DNA of 64,000 nt from positions 122,462,445 through 122,526,444 of the forward strand of contig NC_035443.2 in assembly GCF_002127325.2 (NCBI RefSeq), in the 5' to 3' direction. The notes below the pieces were generated by a model. That model saw only the letters and a program-made list of their open reading frames with translations, was not told the origin of the DNA and searched no databases. Shown here piece by piece: positions 11,728-23,228 of the stretch. The stretch's first letter is position 1; each line of letters begins with the position of its first letter. This DNA is from Helianthus annuus (Eukaryota > Streptophyta > Magnoliopsida > Asterales > Asteraceae). The position numbers were made by a program, and so were the translations under genes.

Positions 11728-12642
11728 CTAGTATTCAGCTTTCACTTTGGCGCACGTCAAACACTTGCTCACATAAACAGCAATGTCGCCTTTCATCCTA
11801 GGCCACCAGTAATAATCTTTAAGGTCCTGGTACATCTTATCCGCTCCTGGATGGATAGAGTACCGCGATTTGTGTGCCTCATCAAAAATAACTTTCCTCA
11901 AACCACCAAACAGAGGAACCCAAATCGTTTTCATAAAACATAACGTTCCTTCCTCGTTTGGTATTAATTGCTTCTCCATCCCACGGAGATATTCTTCTTC
12001 AATGTTTCTTTCCTTAAGAGCTTCTTTCTGCGCGGCACGAATGCGCAAGGAAAGATCGGTTTGGATAATCATTTCCAAAGCCCTAACCCTTATGGGCTTG
12101 ATCCTTTCTTTTCGACTTAGGGCGTCGGCGACCACATTCGCCTTCCCTGGATGATACTTTATCTTGCAGTCGTAATCGTTCAGCAACTCGACCCAACGTC
12201 TTTGTCTCATATTCAGCTCTTTCTGGTCGAATATGTGCTGCAGACTTTTGTGATCTGTAAAAATTGTACACTTTGTACCATATAGGTAGTGTCTCCAGAT
12301 CTTTAAAGCAAATACCACTGCGCCAAGTTCCAAGTCATGTGTGGTATAGTTCTTTTCATGTACTTTCAATTGGCGTGACGCGTAAGCAATAACTTTTTGG
12401 CGTTGCATCAACATGCAACCCAGTCCTTGACGTGAGGCGTCACAGTATACCACGAAATCCTCTGTACCCTCTGGTAGTGCTAAGTTTGGCGCATTGCAGA
12501 GCTTATCTTTCAATAGCTGAAATGCTTCCTCCTGTTTGATTCCCCAATCAAACTTCTTATCTTTTTGTGTGAGGAGCGTCAATGGTTGAGCGATCTTCGA
12601 AAAATCCTCAATGAACCTTCGATAGTAGCCAGCCAAACCCAA
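11728..12642 (-). pseudogene. pol: E1a RNase H and integrase zinc-finger segment
   Basis: It starts in the RT connection region ([20 protein letters not shown]). RNase H follows with [11 protein letters not shown], the [20 protein letters not shown] helix, [11 protein letters not shown] and [14 protein letters not shown]. The segment ends with the integrase H2C2 finger ([21 protein letters not shown] ... [11 protein letters not shown]). It is closed upstream by a TAG at 12679-12681 (Trp in E1b) and downstream by TAG at 11728 (Gln in E1b). All three blocks share one reading frame, so the polyprotein was once continuous. Confidence 0.92.
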
Positions 12643-12678
12643 GAATTGTCGAATCTCGGTTGGCGTCTTTGGGGTTTC

Positions 12679-13465
12679 CTAATTCTTGATCGCTTCGATC
12701 TTGGTGGGGTCCACATGAATTCCATCTCCATTTACCACATGTCCAAGGAATTGGACTTCACGTAGCCAAAACTCGCACTTAGAGAACTTGGCATACAACT
12801 GTTCCTTTTTCAGCAGTTCCATAATTGCTCTTAGATGCTGTTCGTGCTCAGCCTTTGTCTTTGAATAAATCAAAATATCATCGATAAACACAATCACGAA
12901 CTTGTCGAGATACGGCTTGCAAACTCTATTCATCAGGTCCATGAAAACTGCAGGTGCGTTTGTCAACCCAAACGGCAATACTAGGAACTCGTAGTGTCCA
13001 TAGCAAGTTCTGAAGGCTGTCTTAGGGATACTCTCCTCTTGTATCCTTAGCTGATGGTATCCAGATCGAAGATCGATCTTTGAATAAAAGCTTGAACCTT
13101 GGAGTTGATCGAATAAATCATCGATTCTTGGCAGAGGGTATCTGTTCTTGATCGTTAGCTTATTCAACTCCCGGTAGTCAATGCACATACGGAAACTACC
13201 GTCTTTCTTTTTGACAAACAGGACCGGAGCTCCCCAAGGTGAGAAGCTTGGTCTGATGAATCCTTTGTTTAGCAACTCTTGAAGTTGTGTCGACAATTCC
13301 TGCATCTCTGACGGTGCAAGTCTATAAGGTGCCCTTGCTACAGGCGCGACGCCTGGAACTAACTCAATATGGAACTCCACTTGCCTCTGGGGCGGTAATC
13401 CTGGCAAGTCCTCTGGGAAGACTTCCGGATATTCCCTTACGACAGGGATGTCTTCGATTTTTCGG
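12679..13465 (-). pseudogene. pol: E1a reverse transcriptase
   Basis: The block contains the whole RT palm: [55 protein letters not shown] and the catalytic [10 protein letters not shown] with both Asp present. It then runs to the FLGHVV thumb motif. The reading frame enters from protease through a one-base insertion in an A-run near 13460; the frame upstream therefore ends out of frame at 13364. It stops at TAG 12679. Function in an active element: copying the RNA genome to DNA inside the particle. Confidence 0.92.
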
Positions 13466-14005
13466 CTCAGCAGCTTTCTTGTCCACGATGTGTGCCAGGA
13501 AAGCAGCACATCCCTTTTGTAAACACTTTCGCGCTTTCAGGCAGCTAATAATTCTTAAAGGCGTATCTCGCTTTTCCCCATGAACCACAATTGTCTCACC
13601 ATCTTCGGTTGGGATGCGAACAACCTTTTCGTGACAAACTATCTCAGCCTTGTTGCTTGATAACCAATCCATTCCTACTACCACGTCGAAGCTCCCCAGC
13701 TGGACTGGTAGTAGATCCAAAGTAAACTCACGCTCTCCCAACTCGATTACACAACCTCTGACCACTTCATTAGCTTCTACCAACTTTCCATTCGCCAATT
13801 CGATTGAGTACGGGATATCTAATTTACTAGCAGCTAACCCAAGCATATTCTTAAACTCTAACGATACGAAGCTATAATCGGCACCAGTATCAAATAAAAC
13901 GGATGCAAAGCGTTGGTTTATAGGGAACGTACCAGTAACGACATTGGGATCCTGGCGCGCTTCCCTCGCTTCGATATTGAAAACCCTTCCACGCGCTTGA
14001 TTCAA
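13460..14005 (-). pseudogene. pol: E1a aspartic protease
   Basis: This follows the Gag zinc knuckle in the same frame. The catalytic motif is DTGADYSFVS, followed by the flap-like strands and VVVGMDWLSSNKAEI, the second conserved protease block. The segment is preceded by a TAA (14006-14008) at a Glu codon of E1b and leaves frame near 13460 through the extra A. Protease would cut the polyprotein during particle maturation. Confidence 0.9.
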
Positions 14006-14886
14006 TTATGGGCAGTTCTGCTTATAATGCCCTATATCACCACAGTTAAAGCAACATGGTCTTTGCCCGTTTCCTCCTCCATTCCCAGCTTGATTATTGT
14101 TCTGATTTCGATTCACATTACCAGCTTGATTCACATTGTTGCCTCGATTCCCATTTCCTCCATTGTTCCCCTGTGGGCGATTCCCAATACCACCACGATT
14201 ATTGTTTCTATTCCCAAATCCTCCTTGGCCTCCCCGGCCAGCAATAGCCCAACAAGAATCCTTCGAGTGGCCAGCCTTCCCACATGCTTCACATACTTTT
14301 GAACCACACCGGCCATAATGGTGACGCTGGCAGGTGTTGCACTTGGGATGTGTACCCATACATCCCTTTCCTTTCCTTCCACCACCGACTGCAACCTGGA
14401 CTGGTGCGCTTGGTTCTCCTTTCTTAGCAACCCCACTAGTGCCTTGTTTGAAGTTCGAGAACTTTCGTTTGTTACCCCCGGATGACTCAACGTGAGTCTC
14501 CTTCTTCTTTGACTCATCATCAGAAAACTTGTTTAGGCGGATAGCCTCCTCAGTGAGAGCCACGCTCAGATCAATTGCCTCAGTGATTGTTGCCGGCTTT
14601 GAAGAAGTCACCATACTTATGATTTGAGGAGCTAAACCCCAAATGAAGCGCTCAATCCGCTTGAATTCTGGTGTGACCATATAAGGTACCACATGTGACA
14701 GGTCGTGAAACCTTTGAACATACTCTGCGATTTTCGGACCTTCCATCTTCAGATGCCAAAATTCAGTTTCCAACTTTTGAATTTCTGCACGAGAGCAGTA
14801 CTTTCTGCGCATGAGCTCTTTCAGTTCGTTCCATGTCATTGCGTAGGTCGCGGCTTCACCAAGGGTTTGAACTTGTAAATTCCACC
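14006..14886 (-). pseudogene. gag: E1a Gag, C-terminal part with two zinc-finger blocks
   Basis: The frame carries the capsid C-terminus (WHLKMEGPKIAEYVQRFHD, a Retrotrans_gag hallmark) and a Lys-rich linker. A Cys/His cluster (CNTCQRHH...[19 protein letters not shown]) follows, then a Gly/Asn-rich tract ([12 protein letters not shown]), then a canonical CX2CX4HX4C knuckle CFNCGDIGHYKQNC. The Gly/Asn tract is probably disordered. Gag binds and packages the genomic RNA. The N-terminal border is a one-base deletion near 14886 that puts the preceding exon out of frame. Confidence 0.9.
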
Positions 14887-15301
14887 TGACAGGGCTCCGT
14901 CCAAGAATAGCCCTGAAATGTAGGTAACTTGCTGGTCTAGAGCGCATTTGCTCATGCGGAGAACTGACGCTGTCTTCTCGGCCCAACGAACAAAAGCAAC
15001 AGCACCTCCGGTGCCGTCAAAGTTTACAGGTTTGCATTCTAGGAACTGCTTGTAGGTGCACCCTGCACATACGTTACAATATATGAATGGCATTAGCAAC
15101 CATGCTAGGGATATCCAATTGTATCATGGTATGTTTTAATGACTTAGTATTACCATGAGGTGGATTGTTGTTGCCAGTATTGCAAAAATTACTTCCGCTA
15201 GTTCCTCCTTGAGAGGCGGCGTATTGTGCGATGGCGGCGGCAATGACCTGCTGAAGTTCTGCCTCGTTGGTAGGCATGCGTGTTTGACGTCTTGGTGGCA
15301 T
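14886..15301 (-). pseudogene. gag: E1a Gag N-terminus, two exons
   Basis: Exon 1 (15154-15301) starts at MPPRRQTRMPTNEAELQQ and ends at CCTCATG; exon 2 starts at 15062. Joining them removes a 91-bp GT-AG intron (15063-15153) and gives PHGCTYKQF, continuous with the capsid motif DGTGGAVAFVRWAEK. Without splicing the first ATG reaches a stop within 76 codons. The sister element E1b has the same intron at the same codon and of the same length. The capsid frame is lost near 14886 by a one-base deletion after DGAL. Confidence 0.85.
15063..15153 (-). other. Intron in E1a gag
   Basis: GT-AG intron of 91 bp, with donor CATG/GTAATAC and acceptor GTATGTGCAG/GG on the minus strand. It interrupts a Gly codon, and removal restores the frame. 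The homologous intron in E1b is 54031-54121. Confidence 0.75.
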
Positions 15302-15736
15302 CTTCTAAAAGATGTGTTTACGTTGGTTAGGTCATAATAGTAATGTGTACGTATATAATGATAGTAATAATACATAACATCTCATGTTCTAAATAAACCA
15401 ATCACATAACATCCCATGTTATAAATATATCAATCACACAACATCCCATGTTATAAAACATAATAACCAATCAAACATCACATGTGATGAGAATACTGCG
15501 ATTGCATTGCCATAAATCGAGACCACATGGTAAAGTGTACAAGTACATAACTGTAACATACAACATCAACGACTAAGGGCTACATCACCTCAGTCCAAAA
15601 TATCAAATCAATGTTAACAATATCCCATATACGTAACAACAAAAGTCAGGATCCATATGTAGTCTCCAAAAAGCTGTGCAGTCTGAGCAATCGCCGTCTT
15701 CTCAACAAAAGTCCACCCATGCTGTACAAAATAGCC
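15302..15736 (-). other. Spacer between ORF1 and gag of E1a
   Basis: About 430 bp without coding potential. It contains short repeats built on CATAACATCCCATGTT. On the minus strand a splice-acceptor-like CATCTTTTAG lies just before the gag ATG. Confidence 0.6.
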
Positions 15737-16316
15737 CTACGCTGATGGCAGTGGAGGAGGGGGAAAGTGAGAATAGAACAAACGGCGCATGTGGAGCCAA
15801 TCCTCCTCCATGGCTCGGTGAGAGCGTAACAAGAAAGCTATCTGCTGCTCCTGTGTCCAAAAACGTGCAGCAGAGTCTGGAGATAACGGACGAGGAGGGT
15901 GAGTAATAGCAGGGTGAGGAGGGCACTGGCATGGTGGTCGCTGAGCTCTCTCGAGCTCCTGCACGCGACGAGTGAGTGCCTCCTGCTGGATCATAAATGA
16001 TCTGAAAATGTCCTCCACAGAATATCCCATGTGAAGAAGATGATAAGGATCCGATGGTGGCATGATGGGTGGTGATGTCCAAGGAAAAGGCTCACTAGCT
16101 GGAGTAGGGTGAGGGATCTGCGGTGCAAACTGATCTCCTCCAGTCAGAAGAGGTGCATGGCCGAAAGGCTGACGGGAAGAGCCCTCTCCAGGACGTGGCG
16201 GAGGGATCTCCTGAAGAAATGTGATGGGCAAGTCTGTGCGGTGAGCATCAGCAGGGTATGTGTGAAACAAGGGTGCATCAAAAGGAGCTGAAGCTGGTGC
16301 TGAAACAGGTGTGACT
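15737..16316 (-). pseudogene. E1a ORF1, C-terminal part
   Basis: This is the downstream half of an extra ORF that precedes gag. It is Pro-rich (RPGEGSSRQPFGHAP, PPIMPPSDPYHLL), then has a short helical segment (SVEDIFRSFMIQQEALTRRVQELERAQ), a CQCP motif and a C-terminal helix around AMEEDWLHMRRLF, ending in a Pro cluster. It aligns along its length with the intact ORF1 of E1b (51866-53452). Upstream it is cut by element L at 16316. I do not recognise a known family; the coiled-coil-like helix suggests self-association, as an inference. Confidence 0.75.
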
Positions 16317-16321
16317 AGAAC

Positions 16322-17107
16322 TGTTAGGATCTGAGGCTGTCATGAATCGTGTTTGTTTGCATAAAACTAATAAGTGCAGCGGAAATGAGTAGCAAACTTT
16401 GTAAACACAAACAAAGGAAAGTATAGATTGATAAACAATTGCTTTTCATTGAGTCAAATGATTGAGATACAAAGCATATGATTTCAGTAAAAGCTTACAA
16501 TCTAAACTCCCCCTCAGCCTGATACACCAGAGTTGGTTGCACAAGATGAAAGGATGAATTGAGGAGAAGAACTCACTCAAAACGATCAAGTGTAACAGTA
16601 CATAGTACTGTCATACTTATAGGCAAACCAAACTACTGATATACTTCAGCTGACGTCACCATGATAGTGACATCTAACGACCTAACAAACTACAAATACT
16701 GTCCTATACAAACTACTGTTATGTAACATCTGATAATCACTAAAGTACAAAACATAAGGAAACTACTGCTTCACGTTCCACTGTTGTAGCCTTAGCACAG
16801 ATGTTGAGTCTTCAGTGCTTTCTTCAAAGGTGATCAGTCTTTGAGAGGGCAGTGCTTGAGTCTTCAGCAGTACTTAGGAAACAGCAGTAGATAGAGCAAC
16901 AGAGTTTGTCTTCAGCAGTTGTTAGGTAATCATCAGAGTTTGGTTTATCAGTTGTTGTAGTTGAGCAGCACTTAACATTTATCAGCTGTTAGATAACCAC
17001 TGTCAAGGGGAGAGATTTGAGTAAACTGCTGCTTATTAGGAGTCCACTGATGGGATCCGGTTTTGGCTTTACATTATCTGTTCCTCTGTTAGGGTTCAAT
17101 CCCAACA
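16322..17107 (-). mobile_element. 3' LTR of element L
   Basis: TGTTAGG to CCCAACA on the + strand, 786 bp. Dense in CAGCAGT, CAGTGCTT and ACATCTG-type words. No coding region. Confidence 0.93.
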
Positions 17108-17119
17108 ATCTCCCCCTGG
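17108..17119 (-). other. Polypurine tract of element L
   Basis: CCAGGGGGAGAT on the minus strand directly precedes the LTR, matching the copia-type tract. Confidence 0.8.
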
Positions 17120-17143
17120 AACAGATAATGCCAAAACCCTTCC

Positions 17144-19630
17144 TTATTCAGGACCTTTATTTTTCATCAGAAGTTCCATTGCTTTTCTTTTAAAATCTTC
17201 CTCAAAATCCTTGGAACTTGTATCATCCTCATCCCTGCACAGTGTAAGCTCAAGGAGATCCTGTAGATCTTCAGCACCTAGGCCTAGTGCCTGATTCCTT
17301 GATATATGCTTCACATCACCATTGAATCTGAGCAAAGTCAATACGTGGGTCTTTTGATCAGACATCCACTTTAGTATTTTTGAACTCAATGGGTTTCTTG
17401 GGAGAGCTTTATTATCTGATGAACTTGAAGTGATTGGCCTGAGGAAGTGAAGAGCAGCATCATGAGCTTCAGACACTCGTATGAATGCTTGTTCAATGAT
17501 CTTGTTGGCTTCAGCTATATCTGCTTCAACTTCTTTGTCAATCAGCTCACTGTTTGTGATGCCTGCTGATGACGTTCGGCTTACTACTTTAACCTTTTTG
17601 GCAAGGACTTGTAGTTTAGCCAATCTTTCTTTATCTGAAGCTATTTTCTTCATAGCTTCTTCAATCTGTTCAGCTTCTTTGTTCTTATCTACTCCAGCAG
17701 ATAGCATTTCCTTCTTTTCTTTACTCAGCTTTGTGACAAAATCTTCTGTTGTGCTGATCTGTGTTTCGAAAAGTTTGACTTGCTCTTGAAGCTTTTTGTA
17801 GTCAGACCTTTTAGGAGAGTTAGAGGCTTTCATCCTCTGCTTCTCAAGTCTTTCATAAGCTTCATCAGTTTGTTGCCTAGACCATTTTGATATGGCTTCA
17901 GCAGTGCCTATCTTAGCATCCACCAACTCCCTCTTCTTTCTTTTATACTCAGCAGTGAGATCAGCAATGAGTCTTTTGTACTTACTCCAGTTTGGAGCAG
18001 TTTTCTTCTTTGAGGGATCATTTTTGATTCTTTGGATCCTTTCAGCCTCATGCTTCAAAGCTACTAAAGGCCATTCTTTAAACTGGGATTCTTCAGCAGA
18101 ATAGAACTTTTCTTTCATGATGAAGGCTAGAAGTTGATCTCTCAATCTCTTCTTTTGATCAACCTTTTCTTTGTCTAGCTCTTGTGCATATTCTTCCATC
18201 TGCTTAACCTTTGCAAGGTAGAACTCCAGTTTATTCGCAATGCCTTCTTCGCTTAGCCTTTCTTTCTCACTGTCAACCTTGGCTTTAACTTTAGCTTGCC
18301 TTGCCTTTATCTTGAGATAATCATTTATATCTTCTGGAGCTATATAGCCGATGAGTGAGGAGAATTTTCTTTTTGATGGGTCTGCCTCTGTATAAAACTG
18401 CCTCATCTCATCTTTGATGGCTTCCAGTTCCAGTGGATACTTTGCAGCATTTGGATCATGACTACCTTCATCAGCAGTGATTGGCTTTCTTTTTCTTTTT
18501 AGGAGCTGTGGTTGTGATATAGGAAGAATTTGGGCAGTGGTGGATGTCTGACTAACAGTGGTTGAAACAACTGGTGTCTCAACTGCTGTAGTCATTACAA
18601 CTGCTGCTATGTCAGCAGATGTCTTCTGCTTTTGAGCAGGGGATGGAGAATGGGAAATGATATTTGAAGGTGGTGATGGTGGTGGTGACTCATCATCAGG
18701 AATGAAGACCCTTCTCCTTTTTGAAGAAGAGGCTGATGATGTTTTGGGTGGATCAGTGGTTTGAGATTGGATGGCAGTGGATTGTGATTGACTAACAGCT
18801 GTTGAAACAACTGGTGCTTCAATCACTGTTGTCACTACAGCAGATGTTGTAACATCTGCTGTCTTCTGCTTTATGGCAGGAGGCAGTGGTGGTGTGGCTT
18901 TGGATGATGGTGGTTTGGTGGTTTTTGGTTTTGATGATGATTTTTGTGTTGTAGACACAGATGGTGGTGGAACAGTAGTTGTGATGGTGTGTGATGAGGT
19001 GGTGTGTGTTGGAGGTGTGTGTGTTGATGAGATGGCAGCTGTTTGGCTACTTGCAGCAGTTTTTGTAACTGCTGGTGTATCAGCTGTTTTGGGTTTCTCA
19101 GGTTCAATGTGCATCCCATCTTCTATACCTTTCTTTTTCAACCTGTTTTTCTCCCCCTTTTTGGCATTATCTGCCAGGGGTGTATCCATGAAGAAAATGG
19201 CAGATGGAGCTTTCTCACTTTGAGCATTCTGTTGAATGCTGGCCTTTATAGCCTTGATATCAGCTTGAGTATCTTTGAACCGAGATTCAACCATGTTGGT
19301 CAACATTTGTACTTGAAGAGCATGCTTTTTAGCAACCATTTGTTGTTGTTGTTCAAGCAGTGGTTGGAGGATGTTCCATAGCTCATTTGCAGCAAATGCT
19401 TGTGGAGCAGGTGCTTGAGCAGGAGGAGCAGATGATTGGGCTATTTGAGCTTGTAACAGCTGCTGCACCATATCTTTTATTTCTGCAACTGAAGATTCCA
19501 GGTTTTCAACTCTGGCCGTCAATTCATTATATCTTGAATCATCACCTGAATTAACAGGATCATCTGAATCCCCACCAGCAGTGGTTGTATCAATGTTTGA
19601 CTTAGGAAGTGAATCCCAAAAATCATCCAT
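17144..19630 (-). CDS. Element L large ORF, C-terminal block (828 aa), unknown function
   Basis: I do not recognise this protein. It opens with MDDFWDSLPKS, then an acidic stretch and a predicted coiled coil (about residues 35-62). An Ala/Gln-rich region follows, then a long low-complexity Ser/Thr/Pro tract (about 190-390) with basic nuclear-signal-like patches such as KRRRVF and KRKRKP. Next comes a long charged helical region rich in Lys/Glu (about 420-690) that looks like a coiled coil. Last is a small conserved-looking C-terminal segment (SSKILKWMSDQKTHVLTLL, about 750-770). It is in the same frame as the two blocks upstream, separated by a TAA at 19640, so it may be the 3' part of one 1,371-codon gene, or a separate cistron starting at its own ATG. 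Confidence 0.7.
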   Translation of the reverse strand: MDDFWDSLPKSNIDTTTAGGDSDDPVNSGDDSRYNELTARVENLESSVAEIKDMVQQLLQAQIAQSSAPPAQAPAPQAFAANELWNILQPLLEQQQQMVAKKHALQVQMLTNMVESRFKDTQADIKAIKASIQQNAQSEKAPSAIFFMDTPLADNAKKGEKNRLKKKGIEDGMHIEPEKPKTADTPAVTKTAASSQTAAISSTHTPPTHTTSSHTITTTVPPPSVSTTQKSSSKPKTTKPPSSKATPPLPPAIKQKTADVTTSAVVTTVIEAPVVSTAVSQSQSTAIQSQTTDPPKTSSASSSKRRRVFIPDDESPPPSPPSNIISHSPSPAQKQKTSADIAAVVMTTAVETPVVSTTVSQTSTTAQILPISQPQLLKRKRKPITADEGSHDPNAAKYPLELEAIKDEMRQFYTEADPSKRKFSSLIGYIAPEDINDYLKIKARQAKVKAKVDSEKERLSEEGIANKLEFYLAKVKQMEEYAQELDKEKVDQKKRLRDQLLAFIMKEKFYSAEESQFKEWPLVALKHEAERIQRIKNDPSKKKTAPNWSKYKRLIADLTAEYKRKKRELVDAKIGTAEAISKWSRQQTDEAYERLEKQRMKASNSPKRSDYKKLQEQVKLFETQISTTEDFVTKLSKEKKEMLSAGVDKNKEAEQIEEAMKKIASDKERLAKLQVLAKKVKVVSRTSSAGITNSELIDKEVEADIAEANKIIEQAFIRVSEAHDAALHFLRPITSSSSDNKALPRNPLSSKILKWMSDQKTHVLTLLRFNGDVKHISRNQALGLGAEDLQDLLELTLCRDEDDTSSKDFEEDFKRKAMELLMKNKGPE

Positions 19631-19639
19631 TGATGCCCC

Positions 19640-21256
19640 TTATTCTTGGTACTGGGGACTTCTTTCTTCAGCAACCGATAGACCTTTGATGGTACCAGTG
19701 GTTATATTTAACTCACTGGTGGTTACCGATGTTGCCAAGGAAGAAATTGCCTTCAAGGGAGTCTTAGTTATGAAACAACTGTCCAACTGAAGATCTGTTG
19801 ATCCATCAGTTGTAGTTGCTGCTCCACTTGAACTACCACCAAGAGTTACTTGTAACTCAAAGGGTGTAACCTCCTCAACTGTTGCTGGGATAGCAGAGGT
19901 ATGCACATCAGACCCAGTCACTTGTGGAGGTATACTCTCAGTAATAGGTGATTGAGAGGAACTGGTTTATGTCTGTGCCATATCAACTGCATGCAACAGG
20001 GGCATTATTGATTGTGGTAATATTATTGGTGAGGGTGTGGGGGTAGAAAGAGACATGTCCTTGGGATCAGGACTGTGGAAGATGGATCCGAGTGGATACA
20101 GAGCTTCATAATGTGGTGTCCCTGTGCTTACAACCTGACCCTTTTGTGAGGATGCAGGAGGAGTTTTAGGCTGGGGTTGAGATCTTTCTTCCAACTGCTG
20201 TGAGGAAGTAGCAGCAGTGGTTTCTTGTGACTTTTGTGTTGTCACTGGCATTGACTTTAGGATCTCATCTTCCAGAGTTGCCTTTGGTGTGGGTTTGGTG
20301 GGTTTTCTGGATGTTTTTCTTTTGGTCTTTTTTGTGGCAGGTGTTGGTTTCAAAGCAGTGGGTGTGCTACTTTGATCACCTGGAGCAGTGGGCTCAGCAG
20401 TGGTTGCTACAGGGTCAGTGGCAGTTTCTAAAACCTGCTCTGCCTCTTTTGTTTTTAATTTTATTGGTGCCATCATTCTTGAAAAAGTTTCTTTTGTTAA
20501 AAAGTTTATTTTGAATGAAACACCTTGTTTGGGCAGTTCTGCATCTTTCTCTACAAATGTTTGTTCAAAATAATAGCTTAGAAATCTCGGAAAGAGCAGA
20601 AAAGCTTTATTTTCAACGTTCTTTACCAAATCCTCAAATATTACCTGGGAGTAGTTAAAGTTTTTATCGTTTAAAATTGCATACCCCAGGCATTGAATTT
20701 TTGTTGGTATCTCATTGAAGGACGTTGTTTTATTTGAAACACACATGAGCAGTGTGTGAAATAAAAATCTGGGTGCAGAAGGGAAGTAACCCTTTTGTAG
20801 GGTATCTACCTTTGGTTGTTCTGCATAACCCCTGTTCATGAAATCCTTTACCAACTCGTCTTTTGTAAAAGAGGTTTTTCCATTTAGATCATCGAGTTTA
20901 AAGGTTTCAGAGATGGATTTCGGAGAAATTTTTACCTTCTTACCCTGTATCAAGGAGTTGATGGCGGCGGTGATATCTCCTTGTTTTTCAAGGGTGGCAT
21001 TTTTCCAGAACTCTCTCTGGGTATCAAGGTAAATGGGTGCATCTGCTGTTATCAAAGTTTTGTACTTTGATGCAGAAAGAATGTCAAGGATGGAGTCGAA
21101 TGTGTGGTTATCGGTGGGTTTTGTGAGTATACCCACATAATTGTGTGGAGCTTTGTAGCGTATCTCCATGGTTTCAGCGGCCATTTTAGTGGCTACTGCT
21201 GTTTTGGAGGAAGAAGATGAAGGTTTTGTTTTTGATTTCGATTTTGGCTTCGTCAT
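19640..21256 (-). pseudogene. Element L large ORF, N-terminal blocks (429 + 93 aa), stop between
   Basis: The ATG at 21256 opens a Lys/Ser-rich N-terminus (MTKPKSKSKTKPSSSSSK). A folded-looking domain of about 230 residues follows, with motifs KVKISPKSISETFKLDDL, RGYAEQPKVD and FPRFLSYYFEQTF. A Thr/Pro/Lys-rich linker then runs to a TAA at 19967. The same frame continues through a Ser/Thr-rich segment to a second TAA at 19640. No Gag zinc knuckle, protease or RT motif is visible. The folded domain resembles, in style only, plant retroelement accessory ORFs found beside copia and Athila-type elements. Whether the stops are decay or natural cistron ends cannot be settled from one copy. Confidence 0.65.
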
Positions 21257-23214
21257 TTTTGATGATGAATATCGAAGAAGATTTTTGGAGTTATGAGAGG
21301 GAAACTGTTTTGTGAAGAGAATGTTTGGAATTCAATTCGATAGTGTAATCCTCTGTTTGGATTTAATCAGGGTTTTATTTAGGGAAAAAGTGATTGCTGA
21401 TGTGGCAGCGGTTATTTTGATCTGAAGGCTAAAAACTGACCACGTGTCAAACATCTGATGAAATGGAAAATGATGGAAGACAGTTGTTTTGACAACTACT
21501 GATGAATCAAGCATCAGTAGTTACAACGGTAATAAAATGAAGCAGTGGTTGTAACAGTGGATGAAACAATGATTTTAAACATCAGTGTTCTTGAAGAACA
21601 GAGGTTGACACTTTAACAGTGGACAGACTTTAGAGAGCAGATGTTAAGGCACAATCAGCATTTTAGATACAACAGTGGATAAGAACAATATGTATAACAA
21701 CTGGTTGTGCAGCAGTGTTTTGACCACCGACTGATAATTTTAGCATCTGTTTGTTCAGATGTAGGAATCTATCATCTATTTAGTACCAGAAATGCTATTC
21801 TTGACAAAATGCATTTTAGATGTAAATTATCAAGACTAAATTACCACCAGTTATCTGCAAGGAAACTTGTTCAAGGTTTTGCCAAATGTCTATTGTTTAG
21901 ACAATGGTTTAGCATCCCAGATGATGAGGGCATTTCTACTAGAGCTGCTCATTTTGTGTCTAATTACTGGAACTAGAACATGAGTATCTCAGTAGTCTAA
22001 GTCAATTTTCAATTAATTTATGATCAGTGAAAACCTAACTTGAGCTTAACATGACCTTGTTATGTATGTCATTTCCTTTTGACCAATTTTAGGGATAGTA
22101 ATTACACAAAAAAAACAAGGTAATTATATCCAGACCAGAGATGAACTTTTACTAAAAAAAATGAGTAAAAGAACATAATATATTTCATAAAGGAATGAAA
22201 TATATCTGGTTTTTATTTAAGAGGAAAACACCTTAACAAAAATCAAAGGAAGTTTTGAAAATAATCAAAAGGATCCGACAATTTCCAGTAAATTCATGAT
22301 CATATCATTTTCAAGTTATTTTGACCATTGTTTGGGTCAATTTCTTGTCAATTGATTGTAAATTCCTTTTAAGCACCATCACTGAAGATGCTATTGTTAC
22401 CAGAATCAATTCCTGTATTGATGAATGCACACCGTTGCATAATGACCACTGATGATCTAATTTGAACCTCAAGAGTGTTTTATGCTTATACTCTTTTGCT
22501 TTTGATTTCAAAAGTTTGAGATAACCACACTTTAAGATTTTGTTCCCCTTTTCCCTTTTTACCCTTATTATTCATATGTTCAGAAACACTCACTAGGAGA
22601 TTTTATTTTGAACATACCTTGTCCAAAATCACTTTGAAGTAATGTTTTAAGAAATCTGACCATGTTTGAACATGTTTTAGTTCAGATTTCACATTACTTA
22701 TGATTAGGACTGTTTTGACATTTTATTTTTCTCAATATGTGTTGGACAAGGTTGATTTGGTCCTTTTGTAGGCACTCAACATGCCTTTGAACACATGAGA
22801 GATTTTGACTAAAGTTTTTCTCACTCTTTTCGATATCAGCAGCATGCAGGTGTTTTAGATGAACACAAGTTTTGCTGATATGAGGTACATACTTTAGTGT
22901 TTATTAAAAAAAAAACATCACAAATATCGAAACAACAATTGTAATTCATTTTGAAACATTTAACAATCTCATAATTTATCAGCTATTTTGCAAATCTGAA
23001 AACTATAAGTGACATATGTATGAAAACATTTGTTGTGTGAGATTTGTGTGTCATATGACATCTTGGTTGATTTACAGAGTTTTTGAATAACCATTTTGAT
23101 CCTGATTTGCTCATTACTCTGTTTTTCAACTGAATGCAACCAACCTTAGTATCAATGAATTTTGAGCTGAACTGTTATGTCAAATTGATTGTTAGATCGA
23201 ATTTGACTGTCCAA
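21257..23214 (-). other. Untranslated leader of element L
   Basis: Nearly 2 kb between primer site and ORF with no substantial frame on either strand. It is AT-rich and contains many CAGTGG, AACATCTG and CAACTG words, especially 21520-21740. It may hold packaging signals; nothing specific is recognisable. Confidence 0.55.
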
Positions 23215-23226
23215 GCTCTGATATCA
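23215..23226 (-). other. Primer-binding site of element L
   Basis: Minus-strand TGATATCAGAGC, two bases inside the 5' LTR, differs at one base from the initiator-Met tRNA complement TGGTATCAGAGC seen in E1a and E1b. Confidence 0.75.
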
Positions 23227-23228
23227 AT

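Noticed and set aside
18607..19381. His/Gln-rich and Val/Gly-rich frames overlapping the L ORF
   Set aside because: Other-frame readings of the Ser/Thr/Pro low-complexity tract of the 828-codon block.
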